Under the pieces are notes generated by a model. It saw only the letters and a list, made by a program, of their open reading frames with translations. It did not search any database and had not been told where the DNA came from. Shown here piece by piece: positions 1-8,452 of a stretch of DNA of 64,000 nucleotides (position 1 is its first letter; each line of letters opens with the position of its first letter). The position numbers and the translations under genes are program-made. Source of the DNA: Ignavibacteria bacterium (GTDB lineage: Bacteria > Bacteroidota > Ignavibacteria > Kapaibacteriales > UBA4661); NCBI GenBank assembly GCA_013298775.1, contig JAAFIV010000004.1, forward strand, positions 160,466-224,465, given 5' to 3'.

Positions 1-1227
1 GTAGCACGTTACCTGCGCCGCATTGTTCTCCCACGTACCATTCACGGGCGGCGAGCCAGATTTTAACTCAATCACGGTCTTGCGCCGCGCGTCGTCGTCG
101 TATTCCAGCATCAAGTCCAAACGTCCTTGTACGCCGTAGAGCGGAGCCATGAAACTGGCTTCAATACTGGCTTTGTCCCAATTCAAATTGCCCAGCAAGG
201 TTTTGATATTGCTAAAAATCATGCTCGCTTGCAAGCGCAATCGTGCCAGCGCGTCGGGATGCTCTTCCTCCAAAGCCACGATTTGGAGCGGTCTCTGGAG
301 GATTGCGGTTTGAAAAACGGTATCGAAATGTGCATTCTTGTCCGACAAAAGCGCGTCGAAAGCGTAGTTTGCGACGTTTCCGCCCACGAGCGACATTTTT
401 GCTTCGGTTGGTAAAAACTTCTTCAGCAAGGAAAGACGCGGGTTTCCGCCGTGCGGTAAGGGACGCTGGACGCATTCGGCAATTTCGGTAACGTCCATAA
501 GATAATCTGGCTCCAGTACAACAACGGAATCATTGGAAGTCTCGTAAATACTGGTCTCGGAGCGTGTGCCGTCGTCGTTGTCGGTAAAATTCGTTTCCAC
601 GTGGCGCATCTGCGTACAATGCAACGTCGCGCCCGCCCAGACGAGCTGCCCCGTCTCGTGCCAAGGGTCGCTGAGGCGCAGCACCAACGTTTCGCCTTCA
701 TGCGACAAGCCTTGCACGGGCTGAATGGCGCGTCCGTGCTTGTTTTCAACGGGGAAAAGTTCTTGAATAGTACAACGCAAAAGCGGTAAGGTTTGAGCGC
801 GGACACGAGCAGCCTCGCGCGCAAGCGGTTTTGCTTGCAAAAGCACGGTACGAAGCGGCTCTTCGGCACGAACTTCGGAAAAATAAAACACCACCAAAGC
901 GAGCGCACGTGCCGCGCCGTGCAGGGTTGCGAGGTCAATGTTTGTGCGCTGTTTACGCTGCGCTTTCGTTGCAATGCGCCGAAAAGCGTGTGCTTCGCGG
1001 CGGATATAGTCGGGAAGCTCGTATCTATCAGCAATGAAGACCAAACGCGAGTACATATCGCTAAAAAGCTGGGGTTCGGCGGCGGTAAGTGAGTGCAGAA
1101 TTTCAGCAAACACAGAGCGCAACATCAGTATTGACGAGCCTTGCGGAGGATTTGCCACAAAGAGCGACTCCGTAATCTCACGGTAAAAATACGCAGCCGC
1201 ATCGGGCGAGAGAAGGAGGTGTGCCAT
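1..1227 (-). CDS. Dna2-like PD-(D/E)XK nuclease/helicase, N-terminal part (runs off left edge)
   Basis: An uninterrupted reading frame starts at ATG 1225-1227 and stays open to base 1, so only the first 409 residues are present and the C-terminus is outside the window. Around residue 238 it has the stretch EPDYLMDVTEIAEC, followed by a proline/glycine-rich connector and LLKKFLP. This resembles the N-terminal part of Dna2-type helicases of Bacteroidetes. At 360-391 it has LYGVQGRLDLMLEY followed by VIELKSG, which gives the PD-(D/E)XK catalytic pattern (Asp371, Glu387-x-Lys389) of the Cas4/Dna2/RecB nuclease family. A superfamily 1 helicase part would be expected beyond the edge but cannot be seen. 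The role is probably DNA end processing or repair. The family assignment is from motif memory; the nuclease motif is seen directly. No clear ribosome binding site precedes the start. Confidence 0.62.
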   Translation of the reverse strand, partial: MAHLLLSPDAAAYFYREITESLFVANPPQGSSILMLRSVFAEILHSLTAAEPQLFSDMYSRLVFIADRYELPDYIRREAHAFRRIATKAQRKQRTNIDLATLHGAARALALVVFYFSEVRAEEPLRTVLLQAKPLAREAARVRAQTLPLLRCTIQELFPVENKHGRAIQPVQGLSHEGETLVLRLSDPWHETGQLVWAGATLHCTQMRHVETNFTDNDDGTRSETSIYETSNDSVVVLEPDYLMDVTEIAECVQRPLPHGGNPRLSLLKKFLPTEAKMSLVGGNVANYAFDALLSDKNAHFDTVFQTAILQRPLQIVALEEEHPDALARLRLQASMIFSNIKTLLGNLNWDKASIEASFMAPLYGVQGRLDLMLEYDDDARRKTVIELKSGSPPVNGTWENNAAQVTCY

Positions 1228-1238
1228 GTGGGAAGGAA

Positions 1239-1415
1239 TTGTGGTGTGAGGCTCTGACTTCTTCGTTGGGGTCTCACTATTTTCTAAAATTTCTAAAAGT
1301 GCAATAAAAAAGCGAGTAATTGTGGTGTGAGGCTCTGACTTCTTCGTCAGGGTCTCACTATTTTCTAAAAGTACAATAAAAAAGTGAGAGCCTCACTCTG
1401 AAGTGAGACCCTCAC
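1239..1415. repeat. Tandem copies of the GTGAGGCTCT / GGGTCTCAC repeat
   Basis: Two adjacent copies, about 80 bp each (about 1239-1319 and 1320-1389), share TTGTGGTGTGAGGCTCTGAC and GGGTCTCACTATTTTC. A third, shorter and inverted set follows (AGTGAGAGCCTCAC, AGTGAGACCCTCACG). The same short palindromic words recur at 3434-3545 and 56297-56490, so this is a dispersed repeat family and not a local duplication. It fills the gap between the MCP gene and the Dna2-like gene. Confidence 0.75.
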
Positions 1416-1457
1416 GTAAACACAAGTATTCATCGGCTTTGCAGAGGATACGCTCTC

Positions 1458-3344
1458 TTAGCGCATCATCGTTCGCTCGACGCGGAATAAGCCTAAAAGC
1501 TGGCGCAAATCTGCCATAAGCGTATCAAGCTGTTCGCTTGCGCGGGCAATGCCAGACGACGTTTCGGCGGTACTTTGCGCCGATTGCGACATGGCATCAA
1601 TACTTTTAGCAATTTCCTCCGTCGAGCCTGACTGCTGCTCGCTTGCGTCAGCGATGTGCCGTACCATTGTTTGTACTTCTTGCGTTCCGTGAATAATTTG
1701 CTCTAGTGCGCTTCCCGCCTGATTTGCCAGCTCAATTGCTGCGTCTCCTTGCGCACTACTTTTGCGAATAGACTGCACTGCCGCTTCTGAGTCGCGCTGA
1801 AGCGTTTGAATCATGCTTGAAATCTGCTTCGTGGCTTCGGCGGTGCGCTCGGCGAGCTTTCGCACTTCATCAGCAACGACCGCAAAGCCGCGTCCCGACT
1901 CGCCTGCGCGGGCTGCTTCAATCGCTGCATTCAAGGCAAGCAAGTTTGTTTGGTCAGCAATTTCGGTAATCACCTGCACCACGTCGCCAATTTCTTGGCT
2001 AGAATCGCCCAAGCGCATAATCACGGTTGCGGAATGTTGAATTGCATCGCCTATATCCCGCATCGTTCCTAATGTTTTCTGCAATACCTCACCGCTTTGC
2101 AATGCCTGACGGCGATTCTCTTCGGCTACATTCGAGGTGCGAAGCGCATTCTGGGCATTTTCGGCAACGGTTTGTGCCATTTCTTCGATAGCAGCAGCAA
2201 GCTGTGATGTCTGCGAAGATTGCTCCTCAGCGGTGGCTGCAAGCTGCATCGTTGCTGAACTGATGTGCCGTGTGCCAGTATTAACGCGGTCGGTATTTGC
2301 TAAAATTTGCTGCACAACTTTATTCATCTGCTCAACGCTTGAATTAAAGCCCTGAAAGAGCATTGCTACATCGTCGCCAGCGCGTTCTGCTTGCACACGC
2401 ACGGTCAAATCTCCACCAGAAAAAAGACTCATTTCCTGCATAATCGCGCCCACACTGCGGTTCAAGTATTCGCCCTGTTCTTCGGCGGTGGATTGCGCCT
2501 GAACCGCTTGTTTGCTGGCTTGCTCGGCAATAATCGTTTTTTCTTTCGCATCCTCGCTCGCTCGGCGAATTGTTGCCACCATTTGATTAAAACTTGTTCC
2601 GAGTTTGCCCACTTCATCGCGGCTGCGCACCTGCACATGCGCGTTCAAATCGCCCTTGATAACGCTGCGTGCGGCTTGTTCCAAATCTTTGACGGGATTT
2701 GCAATGAGCCGCGCAATAACAATCGCCAACAGCACGACAAATACTCCATTCACCACGATACCAATAATGCTGTGCCGCAAAGATTTTTCAAAGAATTCAT
2801 CGCTGAGTTCGGCTTCTTTATTGCCACCTTTTACGTTGAACTCGACCAACTCATGCAATACACCACGAATAATGTCATATTGCGCACGGGCTTTGTTGAG
2901 CATGACATCTCGCGCCACGTCCACTTGCCCTGCGGAGAGAAGGTCCTCGGCTTTTTGAACGTCAGCATAGTATTCGTCTGTATGCCGCTTTAACTCTTGA
3001 TACTTTTCGGTTTCCCATCCCTGCGTAAGGAGAGCCGCATACGCTGCTTCGTGCTTGATGTATTCTTGGTGTGCAGTATCGGCTCGGTGAATAAAAAAAT
3101 CACGCTCGGCGGAATCAGCATACATCAGGCGTACAGCTGCCACGCGCCCAATAGCTACCGCCGATTGCATAGAGGTAATACCCGTGATAGACGGCATCCA
3201 GTTAGTAGTAATATTTTTTGTGTACTGATTCATCTGCTGCTTATCTCGGTAGGTGAGATAATTCAGCACCAATGCGGCGACGAGGGCAAGCGCGAAAACC
3301 GAAAGAATTTTAAAACGAATAGTGCGATTCAAAAACCACGACAT
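1458..3344 (-). CDS. Methyl-accepting chemotaxis protein
   Basis: Transmembrane chemoreceptor of 628 residues that would signal to CheA/CheW. A first membrane segment lies at about 12-29. A helical periplasmic ligand-binding region of 4HB_MCP type spans about 30-190. A second membrane segment is at about 191-212 ([20 protein letters not shown]), followed by a HAMP domain (about 213-265). A second HAMP-like stretch (about 290-345, [16 protein letters not shown]) precedes the MCP signalling domain. The conserved hairpin tip is clear at about 455-500 ([35 protein letters not shown]). There is no C-terminal CheR-binding pentapeptide; it ends in RTMMR. No che genes are adjacent. The ATG start is preceded by an AT-rich stretch without a clear Shine-Dalgarno sequence. 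The ligand is unknown. Confidence 0.93.
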   Translation of the reverse strand: MSWFLNRTIRFKILSVFALALVAALVLNYLTYRDKQQMNQYTKNITTNWMPSITGITSMQSAVAIGRVAAVRLMYADSAERDFFIHRADTAHQEYIKHEAAYAALLTQGWETEKYQELKRHTDEYYADVQKAEDLLSAGQVDVARDVMLNKARAQYDIIRGVLHELVEFNVKGGNKEAELSDEFFEKSLRHSIIGIVVNGVFVVLLAIVIARLIANPVKDLEQAARSVIKGDLNAHVQVRSRDEVGKLGTSFNQMVATIRRASEDAKEKTIIAEQASKQAVQAQSTAEEQGEYLNRSVGAIMQEMSLFSGGDLTVRVQAERAGDDVAMLFQGFNSSVEQMNKVVQQILANTDRVNTGTRHISSATMQLAATAEEQSSQTSQLAAAIEEMAQTVAENAQNALRTSNVAEENRRQALQSGEVLQKTLGTMRDIGDAIQHSATVIMRLGDSSQEIGDVVQVITEIADQTNLLALNAAIEAARAGESGRGFAVVADEVRKLAERTAEATKQISSMIQTLQRDSEAAVQSIRKSSAQGDAAIELANQAGSALEQIIHGTQEVQTMVRHIADASEQQSGSTEEIAKSIDAMSQSAQSTAETSSGIARASEQLDTLMADLRQLLGLFRVERTMMR

Positions 3345-3433
3345 AAATCAACAAAATAAAATGAAAAAAATATGGCTTTCTTCCCGTGAAAGCCGCTTTA
3401 TTGCTGGATTTGAAGCAAATAATTACCTGCATG

Positions 3434-3545
3434 GAGTGAGGCTCTCACTTCCCAGTGAGGGTCTCACTGTGGTAACGCTCTCATAACGCGAAGTGAGAGC
3501 CTTATGTAAAATGAGAGTCTCATCTGAAATGAGACCCTCACGTAG
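3434..3545. repeat. Dispersed GTGAG-type inverted repeat cluster
   Basis: The short palindromic words GTGAGGCTCTCACTT and AGTGAGGGTCTCACT are followed by partial inverted copies (GAAGTGAGAGCC, AATGAGAGTCTCAT, ATGAGACCCTCACG). This is the same family as at 1239-1415 and 56297-56490. It lies between the stop of the MaoC-like gene and the upstream end of the MCP gene. It encodes nothing recognisable. Confidence 0.7.
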
Positions 3546-3581
3546 AGATTAGTATTCATGAGCTTTACGGGCGTTTTTTGC

Positions 3582-4451
3582 TTACGCAACTGAACCCGTC
3601 AGATGCACCACAGTATCGCCTTTTTTGTTCAAACTCGTGATGCGAAAATGAATATCTGCGCCGCTTGTTTCGAGGTATTCAATATTTACGGTCGTCGGCA
3701 TCATTACTGGCTTGGCGAATTGTACATCAATCTTTTTGACGGTCATTTTTTTGATGCTTTCAATCACCGACGCAAACATCGAAACAGAATACCAACCGTG
3801 TACCAATTTTCCGGGCAGACCAAATGCTTTTGCCGCAAATCCAGCAATGTGAATGGGGTTGAAATCGCCTGAAACCTTTGCGTAGTCCCATCCGATGCTA
3901 TCCGGCATGACAATTTTACCACCATCTTTTGCGGCAGAAAAATCTATCGGCTTGGGCGATTCTGTTTTCGCCGCTGATGCTTCTGCAGCCTTGTCGCCAC
4001 CACCGCGCTTGACGATGTAGCCGCTCGTGATGTGTGCAATCTTGGTCGCACCTTGCGAAATTTCCACTGTAAACTGCGGAAACAAGGAACCGCCTGGCTT
4101 GCCAGGTATTTCCGCCGACGCGCTAATGCTGACGGGCTTACTTACGTCGGGCGCGTTCAATAGTTCCAAACCATTGGTAATATGTACCATACCAGGCGCG
4201 GGAAGCGGAAAGCCCGATTCCAGCATAAGCCGAATCTGCGCCCGTTGCGCCAAGCAATACAGCCACGAAGCAGGAACCACGCCGCTTTGAAAACCGCAAA
4301 ACGCAGTGTACGCCTTGATACCATCCGCATCCAGCGCGACGCTTTCAAAGTTCATGGAAAGATTCACGGTTTCTTTTACGGACGGATTTCCGCGCGTCAG
4401 CGTCATCATGACGGGCAAAAGCATTTGAGGAATTGTGCCGAGTTGAGCCAT
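3582..4451 (-). CDS. MaoC-like double hot-dog acyl-CoA dehydratase
   Basis: This 289-residue protein is probably an (R)-specific enoyl-CoA hydratase/acyl dehydratase of the MaoC family, acting on acyl thioesters in the cytoplasm. The C-terminal half (about 170-289) carries the hydratase signature DYAKVSGDFNPIH followed by KLVHGWYSVS, with the Asp and His expected at the active site. The N-terminal half (about 20-150) looks like a second, inactive hot-dog domain, joined by an Ala/Lys-rich linker near 150-175. This two-domain length matches fungal- or HTD2-like hydratases. It has no metabolic partner next door (mfd lies upstream, an MCP gene downstream), so the pathway (fatty acid or polyhydroxyalkanoate metabolism) is not given by context. 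Confidence 0.8.
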   Translation of the reverse strand: MAQLGTIPQMLLPVMMTLTRGNPSVKETVNLSMNFESVALDADGIKAYTAFCGFQSGVVPASWLYCLAQRAQIRLMLESGFPLPAPGMVHITNGLELLNAPDVSKPVSISASAEIPGKPGGSLFPQFTVEISQGATKIAHITSGYIVKRGGGDKAAEASAAKTESPKPIDFSAAKDGGKIVMPDSIGWDYAKVSGDFNPIHIAGFAAKAFGLPGKLVHGWYSVSMFASVIESIKKMTVKKIDVQFAKPVMMPTTVNIEYLETSGADIHFRITSLNKKGDTVVHLTGSVA

Positions 4452-4499
4452 TATGTTGCTCCAAAAAGTGTGAAAAGGAAAGGTGTTTTTTGCGTGATT

Positions 4500-4650
4500 A
4501 TTGTTATCGAAATTCTTCCCCGTCCAAGCGGCTGAGGAGTGCAGATACGCTGCCGTCCGGCGGGCGGGGCATCTGCACAGAACCCACCGGACGGCTACTG
4601 TACTTGTGATAACAGCCGCTTGGGCGGGAGGACACCTGCGTAGTTACCTA
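4500..4650. repeat. Degenerate copy of the GTCCGGCGGG dispersed element
   Basis: This stretch holds GCCGTCCGGCGGG, then CCACCGGACGGCTACTG and CTTGTGATAACAGCCGC, then GTAGTTAC. The middle words reappear in reverse orientation at 24517-24665, where the element has intact 14 bp terminal inverted repeats. Here the ends are eroded. It occupies most of the 272 bp gap between the mfd stop and the MaoC-like gene; no gene is visible in the gap. Confidence 0.7.
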
Positions 4651-4724
4651 TTTCGCCCGTTGCAATGCACTCTCAATATACGATAGATTCCGCTTGAAAT
4701 CAAGCCGTGCGCAGCTTTCGCGCA

Positions 4725-7700
4725 TTACGCTTCCTGCACACTGTCTGCATTTGCCATAAGCTGTGCTTTTGTCGCCTCAATTATCTGCCGAAGCAGCATG
4801 AGCGCGGCTTCCAAGCTCCCAACACGGCTTTGCACCAGCACTTTTTTCCCTTTCGGAAGGAGCTGCACCGATTTCATCCCCGTCAGCGCAGTAATCATCG
4901 GCTGGAAGACCGTTTCGTAGAAGCGCACTTTTTCTTCGGGTGGAAATTCACAAATAAGAATGCCGCCTTTGAAGGAAACGTGTCCGAATCCCGTTTCCAG
5001 CGCGGCAATGCGCAAATGCACCGCATCCACGAGGCGCAGAGCGGCTTCTGGGAGTGCGCCAAAACGGTCGCGGAGTTCGCTGGTGGTTGCCTCTACTTCC
5101 TGCATCGTTCCTGAGCGGAAGAGCTTTTTGTAAAATTCGTAGCGTTCTACTTCGTTGCTGATATAGTTTTTGGGAATCATCGCGTCGCCGTCAATATCAA
5201 CGGTTAAATCGTCATTCTTTGGTAATTCAATCGCTTCCACTTCGCCAAGCGCATTGGTGCGGCGGTGCATCTGCTTTTCAGGCGCGAACACGTCCGCAAA
5301 CTCGCTTGTTTTCAGCTCTTGTACGGCTTCGTCGAGGATTTTTTGGTACAATTCAAACCCAATATCCGAAATAAACCCGCTTTGCTCCGCGCCCAGTAAA
5401 TTCCCCGCTCCGCGAATTTCCAAGTCGCGCATGGCAAGATTGAAGCCGCTTCCAAGCTCGCTAAATTCCTCCATTGCCTGAAGCCGCTTCAGTGCTTGCC
5501 GCGTGAGCGTTTGCGGCGGCGGAATGAGCAAATAGCAAAACGCCTGCGTGTTCGACCGCCCCACGCGCCCGCGCAACTGGTAGAGTTCCGCCAAGCCGAA
5601 ATTATCCGCATTGAAAATAATCATCGTGTTTGCATTCGGAATATCAATGCCCGATTCGATAATTTTCGTTGCCAAAAGCGCGTCGGCTCTGCGTTCCAAG
5701 AACATTTCCATTTGCTTTTCCAATTCTTCGGGAGTCATTTGCCCGTGCGCGTAGGCAATGCGGAGGTTCGGCGCAAGTTCGCGTAAATTGTCCGCAATCG
5801 TCGGTAAATTGCCAATTCGGTCGTTCACGACAAAAAGCTGTCCACCCCGCGCCAATTCTCGCTCCAACGCCGTGCGCAGCACTTTCGCATTCCACATCGT
5901 AATTTCCGTTTTAACGGGCAAACGATTGCGCGGCGGCGTGTTGATGACGCTCACGTCGCGTGCGCCCATGAGCGAGAAGTTGAGTGTACGCGGGATTGGC
6001 GTTGCGGTGAGCGTCAAGGTGTCAATACTGACGCGCATTTGACGCAGTTTTTCCTTTGCCGAAACCCCGAAACGATGCTCTTCATCAACAATCAGCAAGC
6101 CCAAATCTTTGAATTTTACATCCTTGCTCAAAATGCGGTGTGTGCCAATCAAAATATCCACCGAGCCAGATTCCACGCGAGTGAGAATCTCTTTCTGCTC
6201 GCCAGTAGCGCGGAAGCGGGACAAACAGTCGCATAGCACAGCGTAGCGTTGCAAACGGTCGCGGAACGAGGAGAAATGCTGCTCGGCAAGAATGGTCGTT
6301 GGAACAAGCACGGCTACTTGCTTTCCCGCTTGCACTGCCTTGAACGCCGCGCGTATTGCCACTTCTGTTTTTCCAAAGCCTACATCGCCGCAGATGAGCC
6401 TATCCATCGGCGTTTGGGACATCATGTCTTCTTTTACGTCGCTTGTGGCGGTGGCTTGGTCGGGCGTGTCCTCGTACATGAAGGAGGCTTCCATTTCCTT
6501 TTGCCAGAGCGAGTCCGAAGGGAACGCAATGCCAGACTGCATCTTGCGTTCAGCGTAGAGTTTGATGAGGTCGCGGGCAATATCTTTTAGGCGTTTTTTT
6601 GTTTTTTCCTTTTTCTTCGACCACTCGCCCGTACCGAGTTTGGTCAGAACAGGCGCGTTTCCTTCTTCGGCGGAGTATTTTTGCAAACGATTGATGTAGT
6701 TCAAATGCACGTACATTTTGTCGCCGCCCGCAAAGAGAAGCCGCACCGATTCTTGCTCGCCGCCACCAACGGTGATTGTTTCCAAGCCATCAAATTGCGC
6801 AATTCCCTTATCCGAATGCACAACGTAATCGCCGCGCTTCAACTGCTGCAATTCCTTCATGGAAATACCTTTCGGGGAAGACTTCACGCCTCGCGCTCGC
6901 TCCGATGCTTGCTTCTCCGCCTTACGCCGCATGAATACTTGATGCTCGGTAAATACCGCCAATTTCATTTCATGGCAAATAAAACCTTCGGTGAGCGAAA
7001 GCGGCATGAGAACGAGCTTTTGGAGGGTTTCGTCGGTGTCGGCGAGAGCGTCAATGTTACCCTCACCCAACCCTCTCCCAGAGGGAGAGGGCTTTTGTTT
7101 TTCTTTCTCCCTCTCCCCGCGCTTCGCGTGGGAGAGGTCTGGGGTGAGGGGCATGGGGAGGGCTTCCGCACCCACACCACCCTCCAACGCGCTTTCCAAC
7201 AAATCCTTCACCCGCTTCATCTGTCCCTGCCCTTCCGACGACACAAACACCGCATAACCACGCGCTATCAAGCGGCGAATTTCCACCGTCAAATTCGCAA
7301 CCGAGCTTTGAAAATTCGGCTGTGCAACGGCATCCATCAGGGTTGTTGTTGCGTCATTTCCCAAACCATTCATCACAACAGTCGGTAGCTTCCGAAGCGA
7401 GGAATGGAGCCGTTCTAGGGATTCTTCGGAAACATCGTAGGAATGATTGTCGGAATGGAGAAGGTCGTGCAGCATGGATTGAATCGCTTCGGGCTGTGCG
7501 TGAAGCGCGAGAGTGCTGGCGGGCAAGTAATCAAGCAGGGTTGCGGCGATGTGGTGTTCGTCGTTGTGGAAGAGATGCGACACAAGCGCGATTTCCTGCA
7601 CTTCCTTGATACTACGCTGCGAAAGCGGGTCAAATTCACGCAAGGAATCAATTTCATCGCCGAAAAATTCAATGCGAATCGGATTTTCCATGCCCGGCGG

Positions 7701-8282
7701 AAACACATCCACAATGCCGCCGCGCACGGCAATATCGCCTGTTGTTTCGACGAAATCTTTGCGGTCGAAGCCGCTTGAAGTCAAGGTAAAAACAAATTCA
7801 TCGAACTTCCGCTCCTCGCCACGCCGCAGCGTGAGGACGTTTTGGGAAAATTCCTTTGGCGCAGGAACGGGAAAGAGCAGCGCGTGTGCGGGCGCGACGA
7901 TGCAAGCGTGCGTCATGCTTACAAGCGCGGTCAGTGCGCCCGTTACGCCGATAAGCTGCGTGTCGAGCTGTTCTGCGTCGAGCGCGAGTTTTTTATCGCT
8001 TTCGGCGTACCACAGCACATTTTCCGCACCAATGAGGCTTGCGAGGTCGTTGCGAAGAGCCTCGCCGCTTTCGTCGTCGGGCGCAATCACGAGTGTATGC
8101 GCTTCTTGGCGTGTTTGCCAGAGCAAGGCGGCAACGGCGGCGGGAAGCGAACCGAACAAATGCTTGATATGATGCGGCTCGGAGGGTGCATTCATGTTCT
8201 GAACCTGCTCCAAAAGCGGCTTCAGTGCGGGTGCAGATTCGAGATTACGGAGAATTGTTTGAAATGAGGTAGCTATTTTCAT
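4725..8282 (-). CDS. mfd: Transcription-repair coupling factor Mfd
   Basis: Mfd releases RNA polymerase stalled at DNA lesions and recruits UvrA for nucleotide excision repair. The 1185 residues are close to the usual ~1150. The N-terminal UvrB-like module is seen in the region around GGIVDVFPPGMENPIRIEFFG, followed by a linker. The RNA polymerase-interacting domain is near KRGDYVVHSDKGIAQFDGLE. The SF2 translocase motor follows, with Walker A GDVGFGKTEVA, DEEH box LLIVDEEHRFGV, TATPIPRT and the helicase C-terminal motif QLRGRVGRS, and then the C-terminal regulatory domain. Residues about 378-408 (LSHAKRGEREKEK, PSPSGRGLGEG) are encoded by a dispersed palindromic repeat and are not expected in the family. 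The repeat keeps the frame open, so the gene is probably functional. It stands alone, without uvr neighbours. Confidence 0.97.
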   Translation of the reverse strand: MKIATSFQTILRNLESAPALKPLLEQVQNMNAPSEPHHIKHLFGSLPAAVAALLWQTRQEAHTLVIAPDDESGEALRNDLASLIGAENVLWYAESDKKLALDAEQLDTQLIGVTGALTALVSMTHACIVAPAHALLFPVPAPKEFSQNVLTLRRGEERKFDEFVFTLTSSGFDRKDFVETTGDIAVRGGIVDVFPPGMENPIRIEFFGDEIDSLREFDPLSQRSIKEVQEIALVSHLFHNDEHHIAATLLDYLPASTLALHAQPEAIQSMLHDLLHSDNHSYDVSEESLERLHSSLRKLPTVVMNGLGNDATTTLMDAVAQPNFQSSVANLTVEIRRLIARGYAVFVSSEGQGQMKRVKDLLESALEGGVGAEALPMPLTPDLSHAKRGEREKEKQKPSPSGRGLGEGNIDALADTDETLQKLVLMPLSLTEGFICHEMKLAVFTEHQVFMRRKAEKQASERARGVKSSPKGISMKELQQLKRGDYVVHSDKGIAQFDGLETITVGGGEQESVRLLFAGGDKMYVHLNYINRLQKYSAEEGNAPVLTKLGTGEWSKKKEKTKKRLKDIARDLIKLYAERKMQSGIAFPSDSLWQKEMEASFMYEDTPDQATATSDVKEDMMSQTPMDRLICGDVGFGKTEVAIRAAFKAVQAGKQVAVLVPTTILAEQHFSSFRDRLQRYAVLCDCLSRFRATGEQKEILTRVESGSVDILIGTHRILSKDVKFKDLGLLIVDEEHRFGVSAKEKLRQMRVSIDTLTLTATPIPRTLNFSLMGARDVSVINTPPRNRLPVKTEITMWNAKVLRTALERELARGGQLFVVNDRIGNLPTIADNLRELAPNLRIAYAHGQMTPEELEKQMEMFLERRADALLATKIIESGIDIPNANTMIIFNADNFGLAELYQLRGRVGRSNTQAFCYLLIPPPQTLTRQALKRLQAMEEFSELGSGFNLAMRDLEIRGAGNLLGAEQSGFISDIGFELYQKILDEAVQELKTSEFADVFAPEKQMHRRTNALGEVEAIELPKNDDLTVDIDGDAMIPKNYISNEVERYEFYKKLFRSGTMQEVEATTSELRDRFGALPEAALRLVDAVHLRIAALETGFGHVSFKGGILICEFPPEEKVRFYETVFQPMITALTGMKSVQLLPKGKKVLVQSRVGSLEAALMLLRQIIEATKAQLMANADSVQEA
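7060..7150. repeat. ~91 bp CCCTCACCC/GGGTGAGGG palindromic element inside mfd
   Basis: The element starts with CCCTCACCCAACCCTCTCCC, has internal AGAGGGAGAGGG and GGGAGAGG arms, and ends with GGGGTGAGGG. Related copies of about 100 bp lie between genes at 19633-19733, 33584-33682, 44460-44558 and 58685-58785. Here it is read through in the minus frame as a Ser/Pro/Gly/Arg-rich insert in Mfd. Confidence 0.88.
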
Positions 8283-8452
8283 GGGTTCGTGAAGAGAAAA
8301 GGGAACTTGAATTCAAGGAATTTTTTTGTAGTGAAATTTTGTGGTAAAAAACAACGCCAAATGGGTGGGTTCGTGCGAGAACCCACCTGTGAGAACGCTT
8401 CTGTGGTGAATGAAGCAAGCAAATATGCTCAATTTGGCAAATCTACACAACC

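Noticed and set aside
423..1109. 228-codon open frame on the minus strand
   Set aside because: It lies in a different frame from the Dna2-like gene, which has the recognisable nuclease motif and spans the same bases without a stop.
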